Below are positions 1 through 11,650 of a stretch of DNA of 64,000 nucleotides, one piece after another (position 1 is the stretch's first letter; the number at the start of each line of letters is the position of its first letter). The DNA comes from Mesocentrotus franciscanus (Eukaryota; Echinodermata; Echinoidea; Camarodonta; Strongylocentrotidae): assembly GCA_037976565.1 (NCBI GenBank), contig CP137672.1, positions 28,794,877 to 28,858,876 on the forward strand, given 5' to 3'. The translations under genes and the position numbers were made by a program. The notes below the pieces were generated by a model, which ran no database searches, was not told the origin of the DNA, and saw nothing but the letters and a program-made list of their open reading frames with translations.

Positions 1-269
1 GTACAGTGACTTAATTATTACAGCCTAAATAATTGCAGCCATAATATTGCTGTCCACGAGATTAAAGTTACAGGCCCATAAGTTCATAAAAGCAGTCAAA
101 ATAATATAAAACCTGCATGGTTATCTACTGATTTAAGTTTACTCTGATCGACAGTCTTGATCCCTACATATTTTGACGTTGCGATACGAATACGATGATA
201 GTAGGTCTATATGAAGATCATGTTAGTTACCAAAATAAAAATACTATCCCGCAACATTTCAGAAGACAG

Positions 270-505
270 ACAGCCCACGAGACTGAAATTGTCAGTCTCG
301 TATACGTGAACCGTCTGAACGTAATCAGAAGGCCCGCGAGATTGACATCGTTCAAGTCATGAGCTGTTGGTCTCGGGGGCCACGTCCAGTCTCATGAACC
401 CTCAGATAATTGACCCGTGAGACCGACATTATCGGTTACATGGGCTGTCGGTCTTTCAGGCCTTTGATATCGTGGGCTGTCGGTATCCTCATCCGACATG
501 TAAGC
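270..505. repeat. degenerate short motif cluster in both orientations
   Basis: Variants of GTGAGACYGACA and of its reverse complement recur about seven times here (for example near 279, 293, 338, 369, 418, 442 and 473), spaced irregularly and in both orientations. No reading frame of gene quality is visible in 1-598. This may be the remains of a fold-back element or the promoter side of the following BTB gene; the sequence does not decide. Confidence 0.35.
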
Positions 506-598
506 AATGCGGAAATGTTTATGTGAACTTGTTTTCACTTTATTAATTGGCTTTCGTCTTCGATTATCTCCTTTCTCAATCCTGAACAAATTGTTATC

Positions 599-2091
599 AT
601 GCATTTAGAAATAATTCTTATCATAAATACTTTCCCACAATTGCACGTCTCACAGGTAGCACGCCGTTTAAAAAAAGTTGGTCTACCACACCTAGACGTA
701 CCTACCATCGAGCCTGAATTCGGACGCTTTTTCAACGATCCTACCTACAGCGACATTACTTTACTGGTTGGAACTCACTCTTTTCATGCCCATCGTCTGA
801 TTCTTTCGTCGTGGAGCAGCGTCTTGAAGGATATCCTCAAGACCTCAGAGGAACACTTGGCTGCAGGTGGCCATGCCAAAGATCCAGGGATGCGGACGTA
901 CCGACTCGATGAGGATCCCGATTGCTCCGAGGTCTTTGGTACGTTTCTGAAGTTCCTGTATACCAAGGAGGTAACCTACACAGAGGACACCATCATGCCA
1001 CTTCTTCAGTTGAGCAACAAGTATGAGATCGACGAGCTGAATAAGCTTTGTGACAGCTACATCAGAGACCTGAAAATAGATGTATCCTCGGCTATCTCGG
1101 TACTCATCCAGGCTATGAATTACAAAATGGCACACACCATACAGTCGTGCATCAGTGTTCTTCGCTCTAACTTCGAGCTCCTTACTGCAGAGCAGTTGCA
1201 GGTTCTTGATTCGTCGTTGATCATTGCCTTACTGGATTGCAAAGACCAAAGTCTCGTCGTCAAAGACGAGTTCACCCTGCTCGAGAAGTTGATCCCGTGG
1301 TTAGCTAACTGCACAGACAACGAGACCTTCAATACCGTAGTAGGGTATATCCGGTTCCCTTTCATGTCAGCTCTGCAGCTCAAAGCAGTCGGGTCGTCTG
1401 ACATCATGAGACGATTAGAGGACATCATTCCAACCTTTCTAGTAAACGCCCTTGAGCAGCATTCACTCTACCGCGAGGCATTTGCCGACGAAATCCTCCA
1501 ACCTGTACCACTTCCTCGGCTTTATCTGAATCCACCAGTTGCATTGTTCGGCCAGTCTAAAGTCGCGACAACAGGAAAGGTGTGCGACGAAGAAGGGTTC
1601 ATGGAGTTGAAAATAGTAGAATCGACGCAAAGTCGTCTACAAAACGTCCTGGTGAACGGTAGAAAGAATGCACCCCAAATCATTACAAAATCGATGACTC
1701 CAAGGAATGGTTTATCGACGTAAAACGGATTCACCAAACCGTTAAACAGGAAGACGAAAGTTATGTATTGTGTGGACTAAAGATCGGCATTCTACGAAAG
1801 CCCAATTATGACTATATTATCTATCAGAGAGCTAAAGAATCGTACCGGGGTGACCAGATTGTCGAAGTGGCAGTACAGGTCAATTACGAAGATGGGTCTA
1901 ATTATGTACTTGCTTCAAGGCGTCCTCTGTCGTCGATACATCAAGACCAGAAACGTGATGGGAAAACAGATGACGTGCATCTTTTCACTTTCGAAACACC
2001 CTGCACCATTCGGTCATTGACGGTGAAAGTCAAAGTGAGAGTGTCCGTTGTCATCCATCAAAGCCTAGAAAGTCAGTCTCAAGACAAGTGA
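599..2091 (+). CDS. BTB-BACK domain protein, BTBD17-like (copy 1), C-terminus in a shifted frame
   Basis: Likely a BTB/POZ-BACK protein of the BTBD17 type; BTB domains mediate dimerisation and often serve as Cullin-3 adaptor surfaces, but the role of this family is uncertain. The frame from 599 to 1723 gives a BTB domain (YSDITLLVG, FHAHRLILSSWS, FLKFLYTKEV) and a BACK domain (VKDEFTLLEKLIPWL, IRFPFMSALQL), then LPRLYLN. The first 19 residues after the ATG at 599 are doubtful: a pyrimidine-rich tract ending in CTCACAG at 650-656 looks like a splice acceptor, so the true first exon may lie further upstream or outside the window. The frame stops at 1721. The C-terminal domain (starting near KIDDSKEWFIDV) continues in the -1 frame from about 1662 to 2091. 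One extra C in the CCCC run near 1673-1677 would join the frames, so a sequencing or assembly indel is as likely as decay. Confidence 0.8.
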
Positions 2092-2250
2092 ATGTGTGAA
2101 TGAACTGTGGATAGATTGATGAGACCATTGGTGTAACTACAGGGGGCACGTAATCACATTGTTAAAAAAATGAAAGAGGGAGAGAGAGAGAGAGAAGGGG
2201 AGAAAGAGATTATAAGAGCGAAAATGACAAGAGACGGGGATAGGACGAGA

Positions 2251-2256
2251 AATAAA
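2251..2256 (+). promoter_or_regulatory. candidate polyadenylation signal of BTB copy 1
   Basis: AATAAA lies 160 bp after the shifted-frame stop at 2089-2091, downstream of an (AG)n microsatellite at 2177-2195. The position suits a short 3' UTR. No cleavage evidence is available. Confidence 0.4.
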
Positions 2257-3759
2257 TAACATGACCCTACCCTCTTCCACGTCGTCTCCCTACTACTTAA
2301 ATCCTTGTTAATTCGTATTTTTCATTCGTGGACTTCGACATCGGTGCTCTCTTCCCCCATTATACCAGTTCCCCCTCCCCCTCCTTCCGAAACTAATGAA
2401 AACCGATACCATGATTGCCAAAGATTGCCAGAGAAACTGCGTTTTCAACAATTCGTATGATTTCATGTCTGTGTATAACAAGTCATTAAAAACGCCTTTT
2501 AAAGGACAAATGTGTGTGGATTCTGAAATGTTATAGTTTTGATAAATTTGTCATTTATTACAACTTGCTCAAAGCTCAGACATAATTCCAATTCTGAAAC
2601 TACAAAACGATACGTTATTTTCTGCAAGAAGCACTGCTAGTGGATTTCTTCAACATTGATTCACAAAAATGCGTCTTAAAATTTAAAAATAAAAAATAAA
2701 AATCTCATCTGACAAATTCGGTATCATCATTTTTTTGTCTACAAAGATTCTACTGTTACCGATGGAATCTGCCGACGCATAATTATCATAACCGTTTCTT
2801 GATTCTAAATATCAATTCAAAGATAGTGTTCTCCATTATTGGTGTCTTATGCAGTAACAACTGTCCATTTGTATTCCCTACATGTTTATATTCTATATAT
2901 TTGTTGGTTAGCCTAAATAACGAAATAGATTTAAAACTTGAATTAATGAATACATTATTCAAGATTAAGAAGTAGAAGGAATATTGTATTATAGAAAACA
3001 TCTTTTGCTAAAATAGTTGAAAGTATTCTATATTCAATTAAGTATATTTCTTTGAGGTTGTGGTTGTTGTTCTGTTTAATGGAATTTATATCTAAGCAAT
3101 GTCAAAACCTTAGTAATAGAAAGTAATATAATGAACACGTTGCCTGTGTATCACATTGCAGGCCATTTTGTTTGCGTTCGTTCGTTTTTTAAACCTACTT
3201 ACAGATACTGTATTTGCCAACCTCCTGTAGCTTACACTTGTTATATTTGCATTTATTTACACAGATCTGCTAATTGTGTTAAAAAAATCATAATAAAAAT
3301 ACAATTCTAAACAGAAAGTGAATGCTCTTGTAATCCTTATTTTCATCTGATCTTGAATATATCGATTTAAAAGGAAATGACAAACAAACCAATTGCATTA
3401 TATACGTAATGTCCAGTCACATGACTGTGTGCCTGAGTGCTTACAGGTAATACAAAGTTTTGGTATGGGGTCATGAATTTGGTTCAAATGAACATATTAG
3501 AAGCATATGCGATCCTACAATATTCAGTGTTCGTTGTCGCGGTCGAGTCTAAAGTGATGAAATTGTAAATAATAAACTCTTTATGTTGTATAGCTCCCTC
3601 TCAAGGTCAAGATATTAATTTAGCTTTATAAAACAATGTTTCTTGACTATCTTACCGATTGGCTATTCCCGTTTGGAAATTATATATCACAACTGCATAT
3701 TCTGAGATTTTCATGGTCGCAGCTACCATTGGATGGCCGTATAGGTGCAATTTGCAATT
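2257..3759. other. AT-rich intergenic sequence
   Basis: No coding frame or recognisable mobile element was found here. Short ORFs are AT-rich and show no protein-like composition. Confidence 0.5.
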
Positions 3760-3796
3760 TATCAAAATTTACCGGGAGCACCGGTAAATTTTGATA
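3760..3796. repeat. perfect 16-bp inverted repeat with 5-nt loop
   Basis: TATCAAAATTTACCGG at 3760-3775 is exactly mirrored at 3781-3796 around the loop GAGCA. It is isolated from the larger fold-back element that follows. It may be a MITE tip or a small extruding hairpin. Confidence 0.6.
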
Positions 3797-3996
3797 TTCA
3801 ATTTTTCTCGAAAGCAGAAGTGTTTTAGGGGCTAAATTTTCTAGTGCTTATAATACATCATCAGGGGCATCCAAATATATCAAAATTTTAAAGAATCGCT
3901 ATCCGGCCATTTTCAAAATTTCTCAAAACTTTGTATTACCTTTTGAACTGTTCATAGTATTTGGCCATTACATTTCAGATCATTTACAGGGTTTAC

Positions 3997-4537
3997 TACC
4001 ATTTGGTCTACATCCAATTCGTCTACTTCCCAATTGGTCTATTCCCATACGGTCTACACCAAGCCCGTCTACTATCCACATGATCTAATAAACAATTCGT
4101 CTACTATCATTTGGTCTAATCACCATTTAGGCTAATAGGCATTTGATCTAATTTCCTTTTGGTGTAATAATCCATAAGTCTACAACCGATTTGTTCTATT
4201 GCTCATTTAGTCTAATTTCCAGTTTGTCTAATGCCCATTTTATCTAATATCTATATGGTCTAATGATCATGTTATCATAAATAATAATAATCATTAAATG
4301 ATTGTTACACCTTATGGAAAGTAGACGAAATGGGCATCAGACAAACAGGGAATTAGACTTAGGTTATTAGTTTTAATGAACAATAGACCAAATGGGTAGT
4401 AGACTAAGTGGAGATTAAACCAAGTGGAAAAGACGAAATGATTATTAGATCATGAGGATAATAGACGGGCTAGGTGTAGACCACATGGGAATAGACTATA
4501 ATTGGGTTCTATACGAACTGGTTCTAGACAAAACGGC
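3997..4537. mobile_element. fold-back element built of degenerate ~18-21-bp units
   Basis: The left half (3997-4270) is a string of variants of CCATTTGGTCTA, such as CAATTCGTCTA, CATACGGTCTA and CCATTTTATCTA. The right half (about 4315-4537) is the same string in reverse complement (TAGACCAAATGGG, TAGACGGGCTAGG). The AT-rich centre is near 4270-4310. The whole can form an imperfect hairpin. It has no ORF, and no clear target duplication was found. Confidence 0.65.
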
Positions 4538-4690
4538 AATTCACCATTTATAGTATACAGCTCCAAAAAGAACAATTATATTGAAGAATACAAAATTATA
4601 TATAGTGTTATAAACTGAAGAATAGTGACGAGGAGTAAAAATCAGGCGAGACCGTCTGTTTGTTTGTTTCTGTTTTCGTTTTTTTTTTGT

Positions 4691-4713
4691 TTTTTTTTTT
4701 TTTTTTTTTTTTT
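4691..4713. repeat. poly-T tract
   Basis: A long T run interrupted by single G or C bases lies in unannotated sequence between the fold-back element and the hAT-like element. It could be a retroposon tail, but no body was recognised. Confidence 0.5.
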
Positions 4714-4922
4714 CGGGGTATCCTAATGACTATAAGTAAACTCTGGGCCAGTGCATAATTCCACAAATTTGCTTTAAAAATATTAATAGTGTGTATGGTT
4801 GGGCAGATGAAATTGGGCATTATTGTAGTTTTTTGAGGGCACAGTATCATGTCTAATATACCCAATACATACACAACATCCTTAGCACTCGTTGATATAT
4901 TTGTTTATTTCAGAGTTACAGG

Positions 4923-7218
4923 CAGGGGTGTCGATCACGGGGGATGGGGATATACCCCCAATGTTTCAGGTGGGGGATGGCCTGTACAATCATCCCCCAA
5001 AAAAAAAAAAAAAAAAAAATAATAATAATAATAATAATAATAATTCACCATAAAAATAATTTAAAAAATGAAGAGAAAATTAATGATGAGAGCCCGATGA
5101 GAGTAATTAATGGTTATTACTCGCAAGATGACCATCAATATACACATTTTGCTATCTCATTTTCATAATACATACATATATAAATAGAAAACGAAGTAAA
5201 TGAGACAACCGTATATGAGACAAGAATAAATTGAATTCTCGCTCATACGGCTTCATCAGGAATTGATGAATTTATTCAATTTATTCAATCAACAGCATCA
5301 TAGAAATGCAGTGCGCCAAATGCAAAGCCGCAGCGTTAAAAAGCAACGAGCTAAATGTTAAGCGCGAAGCGCAAAAGTGTAAAAAAGAAGTAGAGAGTGG
5401 GAGAGTTATAAGATAGTTCACTAGTTGTTATGTTGTTTCCGTTCACCTTTTTAAAATTCACGTCATTGTATCTTTATTTGTTTGTTTTTTCACTCATTTT
5501 ATTTCCTGATATTTCCTAAAACATTTTTCAAAACGCGCTAGGAGTTACAGTCGTGTATTTGTTTAACTCTTTAAAATTATCAACCAATTCCTCAATATAA
5601 AGAACTCTTAATAGTAAAGGAAAGCTTCTGAGCAAGAATATCACATGACTTTTGGCCAGTTCAATCTGAAGTGATTTTTAAAGCTATGACTATGTTGGGT
5701 TGATGATGCGTTTTTTTCATAATGCAAGTAAAGTAATAAAATATTGTATCATTGAAGAGAAAGACGGTTTTGTCCAAATAGCAGCATGTAGGAGACGAAA
5801 CTTTCAGTTTGTTCCCTGATTCATACTCAGTATCTATTTTGTTTTTTTGATTTCATCCATTTCTTTGTTTATTTATATCTCTACATGTAAAACATTTGAA
5901 GAGCTATTTTCCGAAAGGAGCAAAATCTTTTGATAGCAAATGGAGATAATGATATACATTTTCCTCTATTTACCTTGAACAATATTATTAACCTAAATTA
6001 CGAGAGAAATTATGAACACATGCATCCTTTAATAACAATTTTCCATAGACACCTGAACAAAATCGGGTAAACAAAGAGTTCTTTCTTAAGTTACACACAT
6101 GGATCTAGTGCCTCTTGAAAATAATCTCTTTGTATGTACATAAACAAGCAATACAACAGAATACTCCAGTTCGATATTTTGGAGAAAGATTATTATGTCA
6201 CAACTTATTTTTGTTTTATTGAAAAGCTGATGTAGGCCTATGTATTGTATTCAAACGTAACAGGCATAAGATAGTTAAGGTGTTTTTGAAGGTTAGAATG
6301 TTATTAAGTTTGAAGTTTTGTTTATAACACCCTTCCAATAATAATGCACCTTCTAAGACTGGTTATAGTTTTTGAGAAGAAAAAATAGTGCTCTGGTCAG
6401 GGCCTTAGGGGAATATTATGCTTATATTTTAGAGCGTATCTGGTATGATAAGTATATCTGGGTGAAGAAGGAGATAATGGAAGTTTGTTGTTTGGTAGTT
6501 GGAACGTAAGTTTTATATTATGTTTTTAAGAAACAGACAGTTTGTATGAGATCAGGAGTGGAAATTTTCTGTCATTTTGAGAACCAAATTTTGCATCAGT
6601 GATATTCTGTTTCATTGAATTGAGTTTCCCGCAGAGAGGATTCAGTTGGTTTAATTAAAGAAGGAAGAGAGTCAAATGAAGAACCAAAAGCAATATGTTT
6701 TTCATTTACTAATGAGAACTATGTTTTTGGAGATCTCCTTACACAGAATATTGGAATGGGTTTTTCACGATGAATGTTGTTTGGAGACATCAATATTCAT
6801 AAAATGTATGTTTCTATCACCAGGAAATAAAGAATTTTCTGTCTACATGAACCTTTCCTGGTTGCTTATTAATGCATTTGCCCACTGGTAACATAATACT
6901 TTCACAAGTTGATATCCCTCACCATTGGATTTTTTTTTGGTAATGTCTAAATTTCGTTTAAAAATAGATGATATCAGTCTGGTAGGCCTACACTGCAGGC
7001 AAGAGTCAGGACTAACATTTAGCATGTTATTCATTTTATTACCACTCTTATATTCTCTGAAATGTTATCTTTATTGAGGGTGACTTGAAAAAGTTAATAA
7101 CTTGGAAGGGAGGGTGCAACCTGCCACACGCTTCTACCTCTTGGTTGCTTTGATCCATTGCCGAAAATATTTTGGCACCTATCATCCCCCCAACCACGGA
7201 TACAAATCGACACCCCTG
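4923..7218. mobile_element. hAT-like non-autonomous transposon with 8-bp target duplication
   Basis: The left end CAGGGGTGTCGAT (4923) is matched by ATCGACACCCCTG ending at 7218. Each is flanked by the same 8 bp, GTTACAGG (4915-4922 and 7219-7226). Eight-base duplications and CAGGGG-type ends are typical of hAT elements. The 2.3-kb interior holds a poly-A/(TAA)n microsatellite at about 5000-5043 and AT-rich sequence. No transposase frame was found, so it should be non-autonomous. Confidence 0.75.
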
Positions 7219-7544
7219 GTTACAGGAGGGTGCTGTGTATGGATTACTATAATTATTACACTGTACCCCCCTCGGGAAACAGTACCTCGGAAACGACTTA
7301 AAATCGTCGGTCCCCTGGTTGCTAACTTATCGTACACATGTTCCCTAAGCATAGGCCTAAGTGTAAATTAACATCAATCAAAAAAGCATGCACATTTGAA
7401 TTAGCAATAGCCTATCATAAGGCAATTCAACATTTATTTTTTTTTAATGGGGGAACGAGTCAGTTGCCTCCCCCAAAAAAAAGTAAAAATAATAAAATCC
7501 GCTCGTGACTTCATCACCCAGCGTTTTACTTTTCTCTTAGTGAC

Positions 7545-7592
7545 GAGAAGTGGAGGTATATGTACGTACGGTTAGAGATACCTCCACTTCTC
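7545..7592. repeat. 15-bp perfect inverted repeat
   Basis: GAGAAGTGGAGGTAT (7545-7559) is mirrored at 7578-7592. A second pair, TACGTACGGTTAG and TACGTACACACGGTTAG, lies in and just after the loop. It may be the tip of a MITE; no target duplication was identified. Confidence 0.55.
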
Positions 7593-7898
7593 GGCCGCCG
7601 TACGTACACACGGTTAGAAAAAGGATTGCAGTGTCCTGAAAAAAGCCTAAAATTCGACCAAATGAACTTCAATGTTGACCTTGGACTAGTTATTCTGCAT
7701 CAAGAAGGTATTTTTGATCTTGTGGGGGATCTTTTTTAGTCATTTGAGTCTTATTTATAGCATGTTTAGGATGTTCTGGAAGTTTTGACTAATCTGGGCA
7801 GAAATTGTAGAATTACCATTTTTTTCCTCCACTCTCCAGACATCCTACTCGATACGCGTTAGCATATTGACTATGTTTTGCTGGTGTGACCCGCCCTA

Positions 7899-8793
7899 CC
7901 TTATACCCCCTTCACATGCACGGATTTTTCTTACGAGTCCTTACGGATCGCCAACTTGTAGTCAATCGCAAGCATTCGTAAATAACTCGCGGGTATCCGT
8001 GAACAACTCGTCATAACTCGCAACAACTCGCAGACACTCTTAAGGATCCGTAAAAGGAGAGGCAAATTTTTGACATGTCAAAAATCTTGTTACGATTGTC
8101 CACGGATTGATTTTTCCGTAAATAACTCGTAAATAGCTCGTAACAATACGTAAACCATCCGTAAACTGCTCGCAAGAATCTGCAATGACTCGTAACAATT
8201 TTTTTTTAACGATTTGTTACGGTTAGTTTACGATTTGTTTAAGGATTATTTACGGATTATTACGAGTGCTTACGTGTTGTTTACGAAATCATTCGGGTCG
8301 TGTTAAGATGGCTTTACGGATTGTTACGAGTTATTACGAGTACTTTACGTGTAGTAACGAGTACTTTACAAATAGATACATATACTTTACGTATTCTTAC
8401 GTACTGTTTACGATTTAGGGAAGGGTATAAAAGCTGCAAATTCGAACACTTCATTTTCAGTTGTTATCTTTGGCTAAAATTCGAAAGGTCTCGTAAATAC
8501 TCGTAACTAACTCGTAACTATTCGTAACAACACGTGAACAGGTCGTAACTAACACGTAAGTTGCTCGTAGTTATCCCTGACAACTCGTAACAACTCGTGG
8601 AATTTTGCCGTAGATACATCGTAATAACTCGTAATAATCCGTAATAAACCGTAAATAGCTCGTAATAACTCGTAACGACTCTTAAATCTATCGTAAAAGT
8701 GGCCAAATCGTAAGGATCCGTGAAAGATCCGTGAATTTGTGCAATCCGTAAGGTTTCGTAAGAAAAATCCGTGTATGTGAAGGGGGTATAAGG
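7899..8793. mobile_element. fold-back/MITE element with TIRs and CTCGTAAC subrepeats
   Basis: The ends are inverted copies: CCTTATACCCCCTTCACATG at 7899 followed by CACGGATTTTTCTTACGA, and its near-exact reverse complement ending at 8793. The interior is dominated by degenerate copies of CTCGTAAYAACTCGTAA, which switch orientation near the middle (about 8210-8450). No transposase is encoded. The ORFs at 8300-8706 only translate the subrepeats. Confidence 0.7.
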
Positions 8794-8857
8794 CTTAGGC
8801 TTTGCCTTTGATCAGAACACAACATACCGGAATCACGTGTGGGACTTGTCACTTGAC

Positions 8858-9625
8858 CAGGGGCGGCGATTTCTTTTCATGACCGGGGGAACGAAATGCG
8901 AGGGACGAGGGAGCTGTGGCGTAATGAGTGAAAACGTTTGGGGGCAGAAAAAAATCAGCATCACCACCATTCTTACATGTTACATGCAGGCCCCGCGGAA
9001 CGTTTTTCAAAGTGGGGGGCTAAAGTATTTACGATCAGGTAGAGCAAAGCGAGCGAAGCAAATGGAGCGTAAATTGGCGTGGGGTCCAGGGGCGGAGCCC
9101 CATGAAGCTCAGAGGTTTTAGGCATTTAATTAAGGTCAGATGAGTATCCAGGGGCCCGCCTGTTGGGGTCCAGGGGGCGAAGCTCTGGGGTTTTAGACAT
9201 TTAATTACAGTCAGATGACCATATTTTGATACCTTATTTGTGACACTGGCATGCAAGTCACTAATTGGAATGGGGTCCAGGAGGCAGAGCCCCCAAGAAT
9301 CGCAGGGTTTTAGGCATTAAATTACGATCAGATGAGCATCCAGGGGCCGCCTTAGGGCCCTTGGTGGGGTCCAGGGGGCAGAGCCCCCGGAGGCTCAGGG
9401 GTTTTAGGCATTTAATAACGGTCAGATGAGCAGCCAGGGGCCCGCCTTAAGGCCCTTGGTGGGGTCCAGGAGGCAGAGCCACCGGAAGCTCAGGGAAAAA
9501 TCATGCCATTTCAGCAACATTTGTAAATCACTGGTATCGAATTAGAAAATAAATTGAATTAATTTTTTACTTTGGGGGGAGGGGGGCAACTGCCCCCAAG
9601 CCCATCAGTACGCCAGTGCGAGCGA
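8858..9625 (-). mobile_element. diverged relic of the hAT family nested in the Helitrons
   Basis: It starts with a hAT-like tip, CAGGGGCGGCG, at 8858. Read on this strand its order of blocks matches the reverse complement of about 33720-34528: GTAATGAGYRAAAACGTTT, CATCACC..CTTACATG, the GGGGTCCAGGGGGC repeats, GTAAATCACTGGTATCGAAT, then a (G)n-rich tract and GTACGCCAGTG. The opposite terminus was not found, so the relic is truncated or decayed. Confidence 0.6.
9081..9505. repeat. ~95-bp tandem repeats, about 4.3 units
   Basis: Units begin with GGGGTCCAGGRGGCRGAGCC near 9081, 9166, 9271, 9365 and 9461. Each continues with CTCAGGGGTTTTAGGCATTTAAT and GGTCAGATGAGC. The same unit in opposite orientation occurs three times inside each Helitron-borne hAT element (for example about 34080-34350). 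Confidence 0.7.
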
Positions 9626-10864
9626 GCATAGTGAACGAGAGGGGTGAAGGTGACGGAAGAGAGTACCCCCTCACAGTTTTTTGAAGTTTTGTTGTATTAA
9701 AAAATTACATTCCTTAGCAAAACTATAGTATAAAAAGAAGCAATATACTTTTTTCACACTTCACTTTCCTACAATATTTACTTGTACATTTTCAAGGATA
9801 TTATGCGAGGGAGCGTAGCTACCGAGTGAGAAGATTTTTGCATTTTTATTTGTCTAAACGCTGCACTCTTGGGCCCTCCAGAGCCTAAAAGTGTGTTGCA
9901 GTCTTTAGTCAGTATTTGCTATAGATTTTTCTTTTTCAACCAGAATCTAACTTAGTTTGAATCGTTGACGTTGTCACAACACATTAACACAAACATGTAT
10001 TATATTCATAGAATCTGGTCCCACTGGCCGATGGACACAAAACGTATGCATACAGGACACAGCGGACGAGCAAAATTTCGGGGGTGGCTCCATGCGTTTT
10101 CATCCGCTCCAGAAATGGACAAAATTGGCGAAAATTTGCGAAAACAGAACGGAAGAGAACGGACGTGGGTAGTATGTAGCGGGGATGTTAAACGGATGTT
10201 CATCGGAAGCCTAGCGGATGAAAGCGGATGGAAGTGGATGACAGCTCCGAAGGGGTTACCGGGGATAATTGCGAAGCGGACGCATATATAGCGGAAAGAG
10301 CAGATGCATAGCGGATGAAGCGGATGCAAACCGTTCACTGCGCATGCGGGGGGTATGTATTGCGTCCGCTCCGTGGATATAAGGGATGCAGCACGCACGG
10401 CTACATCGATACATCTCTACTACATCTCGTTATTGAAGAAGGCTACATTGATACATCTCTACTACCTCTTGTATCAACACCATGGTGCGTCAGTCAGGCA
10501 AGAAAAGGAATTCCGTGCCTACTCGTTCAAGCCCTGGCAAGGTGAAGAAGGCCAGAACCAGCACCCCACCCCCTGACACTGACTCTGATGGTGAAGCTGC
10601 TGCTGCTGCTGTGGTGGACCAGCTCCAAGGCCCTCAAAGCCCTGTTGCTGAAGGCCCTGATGTGCAAGCCCATGGAGGCCCTGCTGAAGCCCCTGAAGGC
10701 CCTGAACAAGCTCCAGCCAGAGGGAGGAAGAGGCAAGGGAAGAAGAAGGGAGAGAGGAAACAGTACACCGTTTCCGAGGAGCATGAGGACGATGTGCTGG
10801 AATGGCTGAGGGAGAACGAGTACCTCTGGAGAAAGGGCCACGGACTGTATCGGGACACCAAGAA

Positions 10865-11650
10865 TTCAATTCAAATTCAAATTCAAAGTTTATTCAACAC
10901 TCTTCATAAAAACATTTAAAACATACAAATACAGAATGGAATGATAAAAAACAAAATAGTGAAAACAAATAACAAATAGCAATTTATGAGAGTATTTGGG
11001 ATAGGCAGAAAGGAGGGATTCCTTATATGAAAGACTACCCCTAAAACACACACATACAGGAAAAAAAGAAACAAGATCAAAAGAACAGAACAAAAAAACA
11101 ATAAAAAACAAACATACTAAAACATACTGTCATGTACAATCAGAGTATTAAAAAAAAAAAAAAAAAAGTGTCAAACTTGCCTATGCTATTAATAACTGAT
11201 TATTATACTTATTTAACAAAAATTGTTTATATTTAATTTTAAAAAGATTGAGAGTTTTGCATTTTTTTATTTCGTGAGGTATACTATTCCATGTTAATGG
11301 TCCTTTAAAAAATAGTGAATTTTTCATACATGTCGTTCTTGTCGTGTCAAACTTGCCTATGCTATTAATACTGATTATTATACTTATTTAACAGAAATTG
11401 TTTATATTTAATTTTAAAAAGATTGAGAGTTTTGCATTTTTTTATTTCGTGAGGTATACTATTCCATGTTAATGGTCCTTTAAAAATAGTGAATTTTTCA
11501 TACATGTCGTTCTTATCTTGGGAAGGTGATAATTTAGGGCATTTCTAGTATTAAAATTATGCACATCACAATTCAATATAAAACATGTTGATAAAAAAGT
11601 AGGCAAATTACCATTAAAACATAAAAACATGAAAACTGCAATATAAAAAA
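10865..11650 (-). mobile_element. 5'-truncated LINE 3' end inserted in the MADF gene
   Basis: On the minus strand it ends in a TTTGAATTTGAATTTGAATT-type tail (10865-10886). It encodes the C-terminal region of a CR1/L2-like reverse transcriptase (FLSTCFILNCDVHNFNTRNA, KIRTTCMKNSLF, then GPLTWNSIPHEIKKCKT in another frame). The flanks AAGAA (10860-10864) and AAGAAGAAGAAG (from 11650) fit a short target duplication. Removal of the insert restores the MADF frame order. Confidence 0.7.
11168..11514 (-). repeat. ~175-bp tandem duplication inside the LINE fragment
   Basis: 11168-11340 is repeated almost exactly at 11344-11514, both running from GTGTCAAACTTGCC to CATGTCGTTCTT. The copies differ by about two single-base indels. 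Each copy encodes the last part of the same LINE reading frame. Confidence 0.85.

Noticed and set aside
1660..1700. Programmed ribosomal frameshift in the BTB genes (CCCCAAAT at both copies 1 and 2)
   Set aside because: No canonical slippery heptamer lies in register, the two breaks fall at different places in the protein, and a one-base homopolymer error explains each one.
10519..10869. Gln/Leu-rich ORFs opposite the MADF gene
   Set aside because: They are shadows of the GC-rich, repetitive MADF N-terminus.
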